NCBI GenBank assembly: GCA_019689695.1 | Contig: JADGHA010000019.1 | Span: 1 to 19,094 of the forward strand | Source: Micromonosporaceae bacterium | GTDB lineage: Bacteria; Actinomycetota; Actinomycetes; Mycobacteriales; Micromonosporaceae | Direction: 5' to 3' | DNA: 19,094 nucleotides | Shown: one piece after another, positions 12,013 through 19,094 of the stretch | Numbering within the stretch: position 1 is the first letter of the stretch | Layout: each line of letters opens with the position of its first letter | Position numbers and translations under genes: made by a program | The notes under the pieces: generated by a model | Seen by the model: only the letters and a program-made list of their open reading frames with translations | Told to the model about the DNA's origin: nothing | Database searches by the model: none

Positions 12013-13791
12013 GTGAAGGGGGTGGTGGCATGGATAAAGCTGTATCCATTCCGGATCTGGCTGGCGTTCGCGCTGGCCGTGGTGGCGTCGCTGGTCATCG
12101 GAATCGTCCGGTCGTCCGGCCCGGCACCCGGACCACAGCAGCCGGCCGGCGCCCAGGCCACCACGCCCCCGGCGGGCGCTGACGCGGTCACCGGGCAGGT
12201 CACCGCCGCGGGGCTGACCCTCAACCATCCCGGCGGCGCTTCGCTCTCGGTGCCCGCCGGCGCCCTGCCGGCCGGCACCGTGGTCGCGGTCACCCGGGGC
12301 AGCGCGGCCCCGCTGCGGCAGCTCGGCGCGCTGCAGCCGGACGGGGTCAGCTGGGACGTGGCCGCCTCGGTCGAACCACCGTCGCTGCCGGTCACCCTGG
12401 TCATCCCGTACGACCCGGCGGCCGTGCCGGCCGGCGCACGCCCGCTGGTGACCACCTACGACGAGCTGTCCGGCTGGTGGGTGCCGGTGAAGACGACGGC
12501 GGTGCCGGCGACCGGCAAGCTCATCGCGGAGCTGCCCGGGTTCTCGCTCAAGACGTGGATTCTCGACCGGTTGCCGGGGCAGGCGGGCAGCCAGAGCTGG
12601 CTGGAGTACCAGGGCCAGGCGCGGCTGCCACCGCGCTCCGACCGTCCACAGTGTGCAGGCCGCGCGGTGCCGCCGTGGGTCAGGCAGGTGGTCGTCAACC
12701 CGGGCACAGGAGTCTCCGCATGCGTGCGCGGCGACGGGGACGGTTTCGCCATCGAAGCGGCCGACACCCGGCCGTACCCGGTCACGCTTGACCTCGACGC
12801 GCCCGCCGCCCGGGTCAGGTCCACCGCCACAGATACCACAATGGACGATCTGCTGGGGCAGCTGCCCGGCGGCGTGTTGATGCTGCCGTCCGGCAAGTCG
12901 ACGATCGGGTACGCCCCGCCACCGGCACCGGTCGGGACGGTGCGCGGGCGGGTCCGCCGGGACGGTGACACCATGGTGCGCTGGCTGGTGTTCGAGGCCG
13001 CCAGGATCGCGCCGGCGGCGCGCACCGCCGTCGGCACAGCGGCGGTGGCGTGCGGCAAGCGCGCGCTGTCCGGTCCGGCGCTGGCCGCCCAGCGGGTCGC
13101 CGTTCTGCTGGACTGCCTGGCCCAGGCGCTGCAGACCCAGCTGCGCAAGAGCGGCTTTGACGTCGCCGGGGGCCTCTGGCGTCCGGTCGGGGCCGCCCGG
13201 CTGCCCGCCGCGGTCGCCCAGACGGCCGGTGCGCTGCGCTGGGTCCGCGGCCTGCAGGCGGGCAACTTCGCCGCGCTCGCCGGGGAGCTGGCCGCCAGCG
13301 GCGGCGAACATGGCACGGCGGACCGCCCCACCCTCCTGGTGCGCTGGGCCGGCGCGCCCCGGTGGGCCCGGCCGCCCGGCGTGACCCCGCTGTTCAGCCT
13401 GGTCAGCACCGCCTCCGTGCCCGGCCCCACGGGCCAGCGGACCAGCGCCCGGTTGGCCGGCCGCAGCTACCCGGACTCGACCGGCGCCTGGGTGGCCTGC
13501 GCCGACCCACCGGCCACGCTCACCTACCACCTGGCCAAGAAGTTCCGCCGGCTCACCGCGGTGGCCGGCCTGGCCGAGTTCGCACCGCCCGACCTGGCGG
13601 TCCGGTTCCAGCTCACCGCCGACGGCCGGACGGTCGCCAGCCACGTGGTCGACCACCGGGCCACCGCGACGATCGACCTGGACGTCTCCAACGTGGATAG
13701 TCTTGTGATCAGCGCGGTGCGGACGGCCGGCAGCTGCCCGCCGTCGCCGCGCCCATTCGGCGTCCTCGGCGAGGCGTCCCTGTTCTCCTAG
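12013..13791 (+). CDS. Membrane-anchored extracytoplasmic protein of unknown function (ZU5-like and NPCBM-like ends)
   Basis: A 592-residue protein I cannot assign to a named family. One transmembrane helix lies at about 12-33 (FRIWLAFALAVVASLVIGIV) with KLYPFR before it and no cleavage site, so it is probably anchored with the bulk outside. An Ala/Pro/Gln linker (34-56) follows. Residues 57-180 resemble a ZU5/GAIN-type beta domain (GASLSVPAGALPAGTVVAVT, then YDELSGWWVPVKTT, then a FSLK end). Residues 190-480 contain no motif I know, with Cys at 214, 237, 347 and 368. Residues 483-592 look like an NPCBM-type beta sandwich (LTYHLAKKFRRLTAVAGL, VRFQLTADGRTVASHVV, LVISAV), a fold often used for carbohydrate binding; Cys496 and Cys575 may pair. 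GTG 12013 lacks a ribosome binding site but has TAGTCT eight bases upstream. The gene stands alone between convergent and divergent minus-strand neighbours. Confidence 0.85.
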   Translation: MKGVVAWIKLYPFRIWLAFALAVVASLVIGIVRSSGPAPGPQQPAGAQATTPPAGADAVTGQVTAAGLTLNHPGGASLSVPAGALPAGTVVAVTRGSAAPLRQLGALQPDGVSWDVAASVEPPSLPVTLVIPYDPAAVPAGARPLVTTYDELSGWWVPVKTTAVPATGKLIAELPGFSLKTWILDRLPGQAGSQSWLEYQGQARLPPRSDRPQCAGRAVPPWVRQVVVNPGTGVSACVRGDGDGFAIEAADTRPYPVTLDLDAPAARVRSTATDTTMDDLLGQLPGGVLMLPSGKSTIGYAPPPAPVGTVRGRVRRDGDTMVRWLVFEAARIAPAARTAVGTAAVACGKRALSGPALAAQRVAVLLDCLAQALQTQLRKSGFDVAGGLWRPVGAARLPAAVAQTAGALRWVRGLQAGNFAALAGELAASGGEHGTADRPTLLVRWAGAPRWARPPGVTPLFSLVSTASVPGPTGQRTSARLAGRSYPDSTGAWVACADPPATLTYHLAKKFRRLTAVAGLAEFAPPDLAVRFQLTADGRTVASHVVDHRATATIDLDVSNVDSLVISAVRTAGSCPPSPRPFGVLGEASLFS

Positions 13792-13824
13792 CGGCTTCTG
13801 GCGGCGCAACCACCCGCCCAGCCG
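13792..13824. terminator. Stem-loop between convergent genes
   Basis: CGGCT (13792-13796) plus GGCGG (13800-13804) pairs with CCGCC (13814-13818) plus AGCCG (13820-13824) across an internal loop. It starts directly after the TAG of the membrane protein and faces the ffh stop at 13866, so it could serve as a bidirectional terminator. No T-run is present. Confidence 0.4.
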
Positions 13825-13865
13825 AACGGTGCGCCTCTGCTCCACGCTCCCCGGACGGGAACCCC

Positions 13866-15407
13866 TCAGTCGTCCTTGCGCTTGGTCAGCTTGTTGAAGT
13901 CGGGCTTGGGGAGCTTGAAGCCGGGCGGCAGGCCGCCGCCGGCGAGTGCGCTCGGGTCGAAGCCCGGCGGGAGCCCCGGGATGCGCGCACCGCCCCGGGC
14001 CGGGCCGCCCTGAGCCGTGACCGCCCGGGAACGCCCACCCTTGCCGCCCTTGCGCTTGCCCTTCGACTTGGTGGCCTTGCGCCGGCCGGCCCCCGGCAGG
14101 CCCATCATGCCGCCCATCTGGCGCATCATCTTCTGCGCCTCGGCGAAGCGGTTGAGCAGCTGGTTGACGTCCATCACGCTGGTGCCCGAGCCGTTGGCGA
14201 TGCGCAGCCGGCGGGAGCCGTTGATCACCTTCGGGTTCGCCCGTTCGGCCGGGGTCATCGAGCGGATGATCGCGGTGACCCGGTCCAGGTGCCGTTCGTC
14301 CAGGTCGGCCAGCTGGTCCTTGATCTGCCCCATGCCGGGCATCATGGCCAGCACGTTGGCGATCGGGCCCATCCGGCGGACCGCGGTGATCTGGTCGAGG
14401 AAGTCCTCCAGGGTGAACGTCTCGCCGCCCAGCAGCTTGGCGGTCATCCGTTCCTTCTGCTCCTCCTCGAACGCGGCCTCGGCCTGCTCGATGAGGGTGA
14501 GCACGTCGCCCATGCCCAGGATGCGGCTGGCCATCCGGTCCGGGTGGAACACGTCGAAGTCGGACAGCTTCTCGCCGGTGGAGGCGAACAGGATGGGTTT
14601 CCCGGTGACGTGGCGCACCGACAGCGCGGCGCCGCCCCGCGCGTCACCGTCCAGCTTGGCCAGCACCACGCCGGTGATGCCGACTCCGTCGCGGAACGCC
14701 TCCGCGGTGTTCACCGCGTCCTGGCCGACCATCGCGTCGACCACGAAGATGATCTCGTCCGGCTGGATCGCGTCGCGGATCGCGGCCGCCTGGGCCATCA
14801 TCTCCGCGTCGATGCCGAGCCGGCCGGCCGTGTCCACGATCACGATGTCCCGGGCCGCCCGCCGGGCGTGCTCGATGGAGTCGCGGGCCACCGCCACCGG
14901 GTCGCCGACACCGTTGCCGGGCTCCGGCGCGTACACCTCGACACCGGCCCGGCCGCCGAGCACCTGCAGCTGGCCGACCGCGTTGGGGCGCTGCAGGTCG
15001 GCCGCGACCAGCATCGGCTGGTGCCCCTGGCCCTTGAGCCACTGGGCCAGCTTGCCGGCGAGCGTGGTCTTGCCGGAGCCCTGCAGGCCGGCCAGCATGA
15101 TCACCGTCGGCGGCTGCTTGGCGAAGCGCAGCCGGCGAGCCTCGCCGCCGAGGATGGCGACCAGCTCCTCGTGCACGATCTTGATGACCTGCTGGGCCGG
15201 GTTGAGCGCCTGGGACACCTCGGCCCCGCGGGCCCGCTCCTTGACCCGGGCGATGAACTCCTTCACCACCGGCAACGCGACGTCGGCCTCCAGCAGTGCG
15301 AGGCGGATCTCCCGGGCGGTCGCGTCGATGTCCGCGTCGGAGAGCCGGCCCTTGCCGCGAAGCTTGCTGAAGATGCCGGTAAGCCGGTCGCTCAGGGTGT
15401 CGAACAC
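13866..15407 (-). CDS. ffh: Signal recognition particle protein Ffh
   Basis: A 513-residue SRP GTPase that binds 4.5S RNA and signal sequences of nascent membrane proteins, then docks on FtsY. The N domain is residues 1-95 (ALLEADVALPVVKEF). The G domain has the P-loop GLQGSGKTT (107-115), VAADLQRPNAVGQL, DTAGR (192-196) and AKLDGDARGG (250-259). The Met-rich M domain runs from about 330 to 440, with RNA-binding NPKVINGSRRLRIANGSG (391-408). A basic, Gly/Pro-rich tail of about 70 residues extends past the core. The GTG start at 15407 has no Shine-Dalgarno; TACCCT at 15414-15419 lies six bases upstream, so a leaderless mRNA is likely. It is 18 bp from the response regulator but need not be expressed with it. 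Confidence 0.97.
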   Translation of the reverse strand: MFDTLSDRLTGIFSKLRGKGRLSDADIDATAREIRLALLEADVALPVVKEFIARVKERARGAEVSQALNPAQQVIKIVHEELVAILGGEARRLRFAKQPPTVIMLAGLQGSGKTTLAGKLAQWLKGQGHQPMLVAADLQRPNAVGQLQVLGGRAGVEVYAPEPGNGVGDPVAVARDSIEHARRAARDIVIVDTAGRLGIDAEMMAQAAAIRDAIQPDEIIFVVDAMVGQDAVNTAEAFRDGVGITGVVLAKLDGDARGGAALSVRHVTGKPILFASTGEKLSDFDVFHPDRMASRILGMGDVLTLIEQAEAAFEEEQKERMTAKLLGGETFTLEDFLDQITAVRRMGPIANVLAMMPGMGQIKDQLADLDERHLDRVTAIIRSMTPAERANPKVINGSRRLRIANGSGTSVMDVNQLLNRFAEAQKMMRQMGGMMGLPGAGRRKATKSKGKRKGGKGGRSRAVTAQGGPARGGARIPGLPPGFDPSALAGGGLPPGFKLPKPDFNKLTKRKDD

Positions 15408-15413
15408 GGCACA

Positions 15414-15419
15414 AGGGTA
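15414..15419 (-). promoter_or_regulatory. Candidate leaderless -10 box of ffh
   Basis: The minus strand reads TACCCT, six bases before the GTG at 15407, which places transcription start at the first base of the codon. There is no Shine-Dalgarno between them. An own promoter makes sense, because a housekeeping gene sits directly behind a regulated two-component cassette. Confidence 0.42.
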
Positions 15420-15425
15420 CAGGGA

Positions 15426-16088
15426 CTAGGAGTCGACCAGCCCGGACTGGTACGCGAAGACCACCAGCTGCGCGCGGTCCCGGGCGCCCAGCTTCACCAT
15501 CGCCCGGCTGACGTGGGTGCGGGCGGTGGCCGGGCTGACCACCAGCCGCTCCGCGATCTCCTCGTTGCTCAGCCCTTCGCCGACCAGCCCGACGATCTGG
15601 CGTTCCCGGTCGGTCAGGGTGCCCAGCTGCGGGTGTGGCCGGGTGGCCCGCGGCGCCCGCCTGGCGAACTCCCCGACCAGCCGGCGGGTCACCGAGGGGG
15701 ACAGCAGGGCCTCCCCACCTGCCACCACCCGGACCGCGCGCAGCAGCTCGGCCGGCTTGGTGTCCTTGATCAGGAAGCCGCTGGCGCCGTACCGGATGGC
15801 GTCGAAGACGTACTCGTCGAGCTCGAACGTGGTCAGCACGACCACCCGGGTGCCGGCCAGCTCCGGATCCGCGGCGATCCGCCGGGTCGCCTCGATGCCG
15901 TCGATGCCGGGCATCCGGATGTCCATCAGGACCACGTCCGGCCGCAGCTGGTGGGCCAGCTCCACGGCCCGCAGCCCGTCGGCCGCCTCGCCCACCACGG
16001 TCAGGTCGTCCTCGCTGTCCAGCAGCGTCCGCAGGCCCAGCCGGACCAGGTCCTGGTCGTCGGCGATCAGTACGCGGGTCGCGGTCAC
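15426..16088 (-). CDS. NarL/FixJ-type response regulator
   Basis: A 220-residue two-component DNA-binding regulator. The receiver domain (1-120) has the acidic pair in IADDQ (9-12), the phosphoacceptor Asp56 in VLMDIRMPG, Thr at TTFELDEYVF and Lys108 in FLIKDTKPAEL. The LuxR-type HTH lies at about 155-215 (LTDRERQIVGLVGEGLSNEE, then PATARTHVSRAMVKLGARDR). It starts with GTG 16088, whose GTGA overlaps the kinase stop by four bases, the usual sign of a cognate coupled pair. It probably controls the adjacent ABC transporter genes, although no binding site can be recognised. Confidence 0.94.
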   Translation of the reverse strand: MTATRVLIADDQDLVRLGLRTLLDSEDDLTVVGEAADGLRAVELAHQLRPDVVLMDIRMPGIDGIEATRRIAADPELAGTRVVVLTTFELDEYVFDAIRYGASGFLIKDTKPAELLRAVRVVAGGEALLSPSVTRRLVGEFARRAPRATRPHPQLGTLTDRERQIVGLVGEGLSNEEIAERLVVSPATARTHVSRAMVKLGARDRAQLVVFAYQSGLVDS

Positions 16089-17188
16089 AGTGGGAAACTA
16101 CCCTGCACCCGGAAGCCGCCCGCAGGTGCCGGGCCGGCCTCGAACACCCCGCCGAGCGCGGTCACCCGCTCCCGCATGCCCCGGATCCCGTGCCCGCCCG
16201 CGTTCGGGGCCGCCGGTGCACCGCGCCCGGTATCGGTCACCGTGACGGTGAGCCGGTCCGGCTCGTGGGCGACCCGGACGGTCGCCGACGCCTGGCCGGC
16301 ATGGCGCAGCACGTTCGTCAAGGACTCCTGCACCAACCGGTACGCCGCCAGGTCCACCGCGGCCGGCAGGTCCCGCGGTGTGCCGGTGACCTCCACCGTC
16401 ACCGGCACACCGGTGGCCGACATCCGGTCGACCAGGTCGCCCAGTCGCGCCAGTCCCGGCGTCGGCGCCCGGACCCCGGAGGGATCGGATCGGCGTACCA
16501 CCGCCAGGGTGGCCCGCAACTCGTCCAGCGCCTCCTTGCTGGTACGGCTGATCGCGCTGAGCGCCTCACCCGCCTGCTCCGGCCGCTTCGGCAGCAGGTG
16601 CAGGGCGATCTCGGCCTGCATGTTGATCGCCGCCAGTCCGTGCCCGACCACGTCGTGCACCTCCTGGGCGATCCGCAGCCGCTCCTCGTAGGCGTACTCG
16701 CGCGCCTGCTCGGCCCGTGCCCTGGCGTTGGCCTCCCTGGTGACCCGCATCACCAGGCCCACCGCGAACGGCACCGCCACCCAGGCCGAGCCCGGCACCA
16801 GCCCGGCCCACCCCACGGGCGACCGGCCGACCGCCGAGTGCAACAGCAGGACCAGCAGCGCGACCCCGGAGGCGATCGCCGCCCGCCGGGCCGGCAGCCG
16901 GTTCGCCACGGTGAAGACGGCGACCGCGAACGAGATGAGCACCGGGCCGTACGGGTTACCCAGGAGCAGGTAGGCGGAGGTGGCCCCGGTGGCGCCGGCG
17001 AGCGTGGCCAGGGGCCACACCCGCCGGAGCGTGAGCGTGGCCGCGGCGGCCACCACCAGGGCGAAGCCGAGCGCGTCGACCGAGGTGTGCTGCAACTCGG
17101 CGGCGCCGCGCGTCCCGCCCAGGCCGATGGCGGCCAGCACCAGCGCCAGCAGTGCGTCCTGGAGCAGCAGGTGAGCTCTGACCGCCAT
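16085..17188 (-). CDS. Sensor histidine kinase, HPK7 (LiaS/DesK-like)
   Basis: A 367-residue membrane kinase. The N-terminal part (about 5-147) is strongly hydrophobic, with four to five membrane segments and almost no extracellular domain, as in kinases that sense membrane stress or an attached transporter. The HisKA_3 dimerisation region carries the phosphoacceptor His178 in IAQEVHDVVGHGL. The HATPase domain has the N box LVQESLTNVLRHA (Asn292), the G1 box DTGRG (319-323) and the G2 box GHGIRGMRER (332-341). ATG 17188 is preceded by GAGGAT and lies 11 bases after the permease stop. It is the partner of the overlapping NarL-type regulator. Confidence 0.94.
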   Translation of the reverse strand: MAVRAHLLLQDALLALVLAAIGLGGTRGAAELQHTSVDALGFALVVAAAATLTLRRVWPLATLAGATGATSAYLLLGNPYGPVLISFAVAVFTVANRLPARRAAIASGVALLVLLLHSAVGRSPVGWAGLVPGSAWVAVPFAVGLVMRVTREANARARAEQAREYAYEERLRIAQEVHDVVGHGLAAINMQAEIALHLLPKRPEQAGEALSAISRTSKEALDELRATLAVVRRSDPSGVRAPTPGLARLGDLVDRMSATGVPVTVEVTGTPRDLPAAVDLAAYRLVQESLTNVLRHAGQASATVRVAHEPDRLTVTVTDTGRGAPAAPNAGGHGIRGMRERVTALGGVFEAGPAPAGGFRVQGSFPL

Positions 17189-17199
17189 GGCTCATATCC

Positions 17200-18021
17200 T
17201 CACAGCACGTCGCGGCGCCGGAGCAACCCCGCGCTGACCGCCGCGAAGGCCACCAGGTACACCGCCAGTACCAGCGTCGCCTGCCCGCTGCCCACCAGCG
17301 CGTCCACCCCGGGGGTGTCCGCCGGGGCGCCGAGGGTGGCGACCAGCGAGCCCGCGTTCGGCCCGGGCAGGCCCTTCTGCATCTGCGCCACCCAGTCCAG
17401 CAGCGGCGCCGCGATGCCGGCCAGCAGGTTCTGCACGGCCAGGGCCCAGACCAGGCCCAGCCCGACCGCCAGCGCCACGCCGCGGAGCGCCACCGCGAGC
17501 AGCCCGCCGAAGGCGCCCCACATCATGGCGATCAGCCAGCCTGCGCCGACACCGGTGACCAGGTCCGCCGGGCCCGGCCAGTGCACAGGCTGCGACTCGG
17601 CCGCGGCGATGGCCACGCTGGCCACCGCGCCCAGCGCGAAGGTGCCCAGCAGCACGCCGAGCGTGGTGACCGCCAGCACGGCGAGTTTCCCGCCGAACAC
17701 CGCCATCCGGGAGGGCCCCTGGACCAGCACGGTCTTCCAGGTGCCCCAGCCGTACTCGCCGCCCACCACGAGCACCCCAAGGATGATCATGATGGCCCCG
17801 TAGAACACCGGCAGCCCGGCGATCGAGTTGCCCACCAGGTTCGCCGGCAGCATGTCGGAGAGCAGCCGGTCGCTGGTGGGCCCGCCCGTGTCACCGACGT
17901 AGCCGGCGTACGGCACGAGATAGGTGAAGATCAGGCTGAGGATCCAGCCGATCGCGGCGAGCAGCCAGGTGGCCGGCCGCTTCACCGCCTTGATCGTTTC
18001 CGCTCGGAAGCTACCCCACAT
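17200..18021 (-). CDS. ABC transporter permease (ABC-2 type)
   Basis: A 273-residue integral membrane subunit with six predicted helices, including residues about 18-38, 70-88, 110-140, 155-180, 182-205 and 248-266. The start MWGSFRAETIKAVKRPATWL is typical of ABC-2 permeases of the bacitracin or lantibiotic-immunity type, with a cytosolic amphipathic N-terminus before the first helix. A soluble loop of about 50 residues lies between helices 5 and 6 (PLLDWVAQMQ). The ATG at 18021 overlaps the ATPase gene by 11 bp, which fixes the pairing. The substrate is unknown. Confidence 0.9.
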   Translation of the reverse strand: MWGSFRAETIKAVKRPATWLLAAIGWILSLIFTYLVPYAGYVGDTGGPTSDRLLSDMLPANLVGNSIAGLPVFYGAIMIILGVLVVGGEYGWGTWKTVLVQGPSRMAVFGGKLAVLAVTTLGVLLGTFALGAVASVAIAAAESQPVHWPGPADLVTGVGAGWLIAMMWGAFGGLLAVALRGVALAVGLGLVWALAVQNLLAGIAAPLLDWVAQMQKGLPGPNAGSLVATLGAPADTPGVDALVGSGQATLVLAVYLVAFAAVSAGLLRRRDVL

Positions 18022-18904
18022 CGTTGGTCAACTCCAGAAACACCTCTTCGAGGGTGCGTTCCCGCACCCGCAGCTCACTCACCGCGACCCCGGCGTCGAC
18101 CAGCTCGGCGTTGACCCAGGCGGCCTTCTCCGGCTCGACGGCCAGGTCCAGCCCGCCGTCGCGGACCCGCACCCGGTCGGCACCGAGCAGGGCCCGCGCG
18201 CGGGCCGTGGCGTGCTCCAGCGGCTCGGCGACCACCCGCAGGGTGGCCTGCCCGCGCAGCTGGGCCACGGTGCTCTCGGCGACCAGCCGGCCACCCGCCA
18301 CCACGCCCACCCGGTCGCAGATCTGCTGGACCTCGCCGAGCAGGTGGCTGGAGAGCATGATCGTTGTTCCGGCCGTGCCCAGCCGGCGGACCAGGGTGCG
18401 CATGTCGGCCATGCCCGCCGGGTCGAGGCCGTTGGTCGGCTCGTCCAGGATCAGCAGCCGCGGGTCCTTCAGCAGCGCGGCAGCGACGCCGAGCCGCTGC
18501 TTCATGCCCATCGAGTACGTGCCGAACTTGTCCCCCGCCCGGTCGCGCAGGTCGACCAGGTCCAGGACGGTGTCGATGCGCCCCTCCCCGGTCCCGCTGT
18601 ACCGGGCGACGACGCGCAGGTTGTCCCGGCCCGACAGGTACGGGTAGAAGCCCGGCCCCTCGATGAGGGCGCCCACGCTGGCGAGGTGGCCGGGCGCCCC
18701 GGGCGCCTCGCCGAAGATCCGCGCGCTGCCGGCGGTCGGCCGGACCAGCCCGAGCAGCATGCGCAGGGTGGTCGTCTTGCCGGCGCCGTTGGGGCCGAGG
18801 AAGCCGTAGACCTCGCCCGGCCGTACCGTCAGGCTGATCCCGTCGACCGCGGTGACGTGGCCGTACCGCTTCGTCAGCCCTTCTGTCTCCACTGGAAGTG
18901 TCAT
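18011..18904 (-). CDS. ABC transporter ATP-binding protein
   Basis: A 297-residue ATPase of the CcmA/BcrA type. It has Walker A GPNGAGKTT (37-45), signature YSMGMKQRLGVAAALL (130-145), Walker B LLILDEP (150-156), the D loop NGLDP, and the switch His187 in SSHLLGEV. A C-terminal regulatory domain of about 80 residues follows, ending EEVFLELTNDVG, a common ending in this family. I chose ATG 18904, which begins the conserved MTLPVETEGLTKRYG. Its ribosome binding site is weak; a GTG at 18970 would add 22 Pro/Gly-rich residues and also lacks a good site. It pairs with the downstream permease, kinase and regulator in one cassette. Confidence 0.92.
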   Translation of the reverse strand: MTLPVETEGLTKRYGHVTAVDGISLTVRPGEVYGFLGPNGAGKTTTLRMLLGLVRPTAGSARIFGEAPGAPGHLASVGALIEGPGFYPYLSGRDNLRVVARYSGTGEGRIDTVLDLVDLRDRAGDKFGTYSMGMKQRLGVAAALLKDPRLLILDEPTNGLDPAGMADMRTLVRRLGTAGTTIMLSSHLLGEVQQICDRVGVVAGGRLVAESTVAQLRGQATLRVVAEPLEHATARARALLGADRVRVRDGGLDLAVEPEKAAWVNAELVDAGVAVSELRVRERTLEEVFLELTNDVG

Positions 18905-18979
18905 GCCCTGTACGGTGCCGGTTTGGCCCGCCGGGGGCGTCGGCTCGCGAGCGGCTTCCCCACTACGCACCTGGACGTA

Positions 18980-19094
18980 TCACCACCGCGGGACGGTACG
19001 GCGCCGGCCGGAGCGGCCGCCGCTGCCGGCGCCCGCGGCTGCCGGGGCTGCGACTGCTGGCGCGGCGGCTGCCGGGGCGGCGGCTGCCGGCGCG
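18980..19094 (-). CDS. C-terminal tail of an unidentified protein
   Basis: On the minus strand one frame is open from the right edge to TGA at 18980-18982, giving 37 residues. They are Ala/Pro-rich with an AAAAP period, then Gly/Ser, then an RRRTVPRW end. This looks like a flexible C-terminus of a gene entering from the right. On the DNA level the stretch is a GGCTGCCGG-type repeat, so a chance open frame in repetitive GC-rich DNA cannot be excluded. It stops 75 bp before the ATPase start. Confidence 0.35.
   Translation of the reverse strand, partial: APAAAAPAAAAPAVAAPAAAGAGSGGRSGRRRTVPRW

Noticed and set aside
11998..13845. A 615-codon minus-strand open frame opposite the exported protein
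   Set aside because: The plus frame has a membrane helix, recognisable beta domains and normal codon use. The minus frame is Arg/Gly/Gln-rich without any motif.
14289..16691. An 800-codon open frame on the plus strand opposite ffh, the regulator and the kinase
   Set aside because: It runs antisense through three clearly conserved genes and across their boundaries. Long antisense frames are expected in very GC-rich DNA, and its composition (His/Gln/Val/Leu/Asp-rich) is that of a shadow frame.
18905..18970. GTG 18970 as start of the ABC ATPase
   Set aside because: It would add 22 Pro/Gly/Thr-rich residues before the conserved N-terminus and has no better ribosome binding site. Kept only as an alternative.

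Overview
The window looks like a chromosomal segment from a high-GC actinobacterium. GC is clearly above 70% by eye, codon third positions are almost all G or C, many starts are GTG, and short TANNNT boxes sit directly in front of several starts. The gene order rpsP - KH protein - rimM - trmD - rplS - lepB - lepB - NUDIX - rnhB - DUF2469, with ffh further upstream, is the conserved actinobacterial block around the S16/L19 operon. Two tandem signal peptidases and the protein styles suggest Micromonosporaceae or a close relative; that placement is inference.

Layout, left to right. Positions 1-282 (minus) hold the N-terminus of a secreted protein that runs off the left edge, possibly an M23 peptidase. 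Positions 283-464 are a divergent control region with two consensus DnaA boxes and a perfect 12-bp palindrome. It is followed by a plus-strand FAD monooxygenase (465-1586) that ends in a stem-loop. Positions 1642-8517 are the minus-strand housekeeping block: DUF2469, RNase HII, a NUDIX hydrolase, two type I signal peptidases, L19, TrmD, RimM, a KH protein and S16. Positions 8695-11908 (minus) carry a DUF402 protein, prolyl-tRNA synthetase and an amidohydrolase. A plus-strand membrane-anchored multidomain protein of unknown function (12013-13791) stands apart from this block. Positions 13866-18904 (minus) hold ffh and, upstream of it, an ABC transporter plus two-component system cassette (ATPase, permease, HPK7-type kinase, NarL-type regulator). 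The last 115 bases carry an Ala/Pro-rich C-terminal tail of a gene that begins beyond the right edge.

Functionally, most genes serve ribosome assembly and tRNA modification (S16, RimM, TrmD, L19, KH protein), protein targeting and export (Ffh, two signal peptidases), tRNA charging (ProS) and genome upkeep (RNase HII). The accessory parts are the monooxygenase, the amidohydrolase, the exported beta-sandwich protein and the ABC/two-component cassette.

I see no CRISPR array, insertion sequence, phage genes, tRNA or rRNA. I also see no clear undescribed multigene system. The items most worth a second look are the exported protein with ZU5-like and NPCBM-like ends, a signal peptidase whose C-terminal tail appears to be translated promoter DNA of the next gene, short tandem duplications sitting on stop codons, a family of likely leaderless promoters, and the DnaA-box pair.
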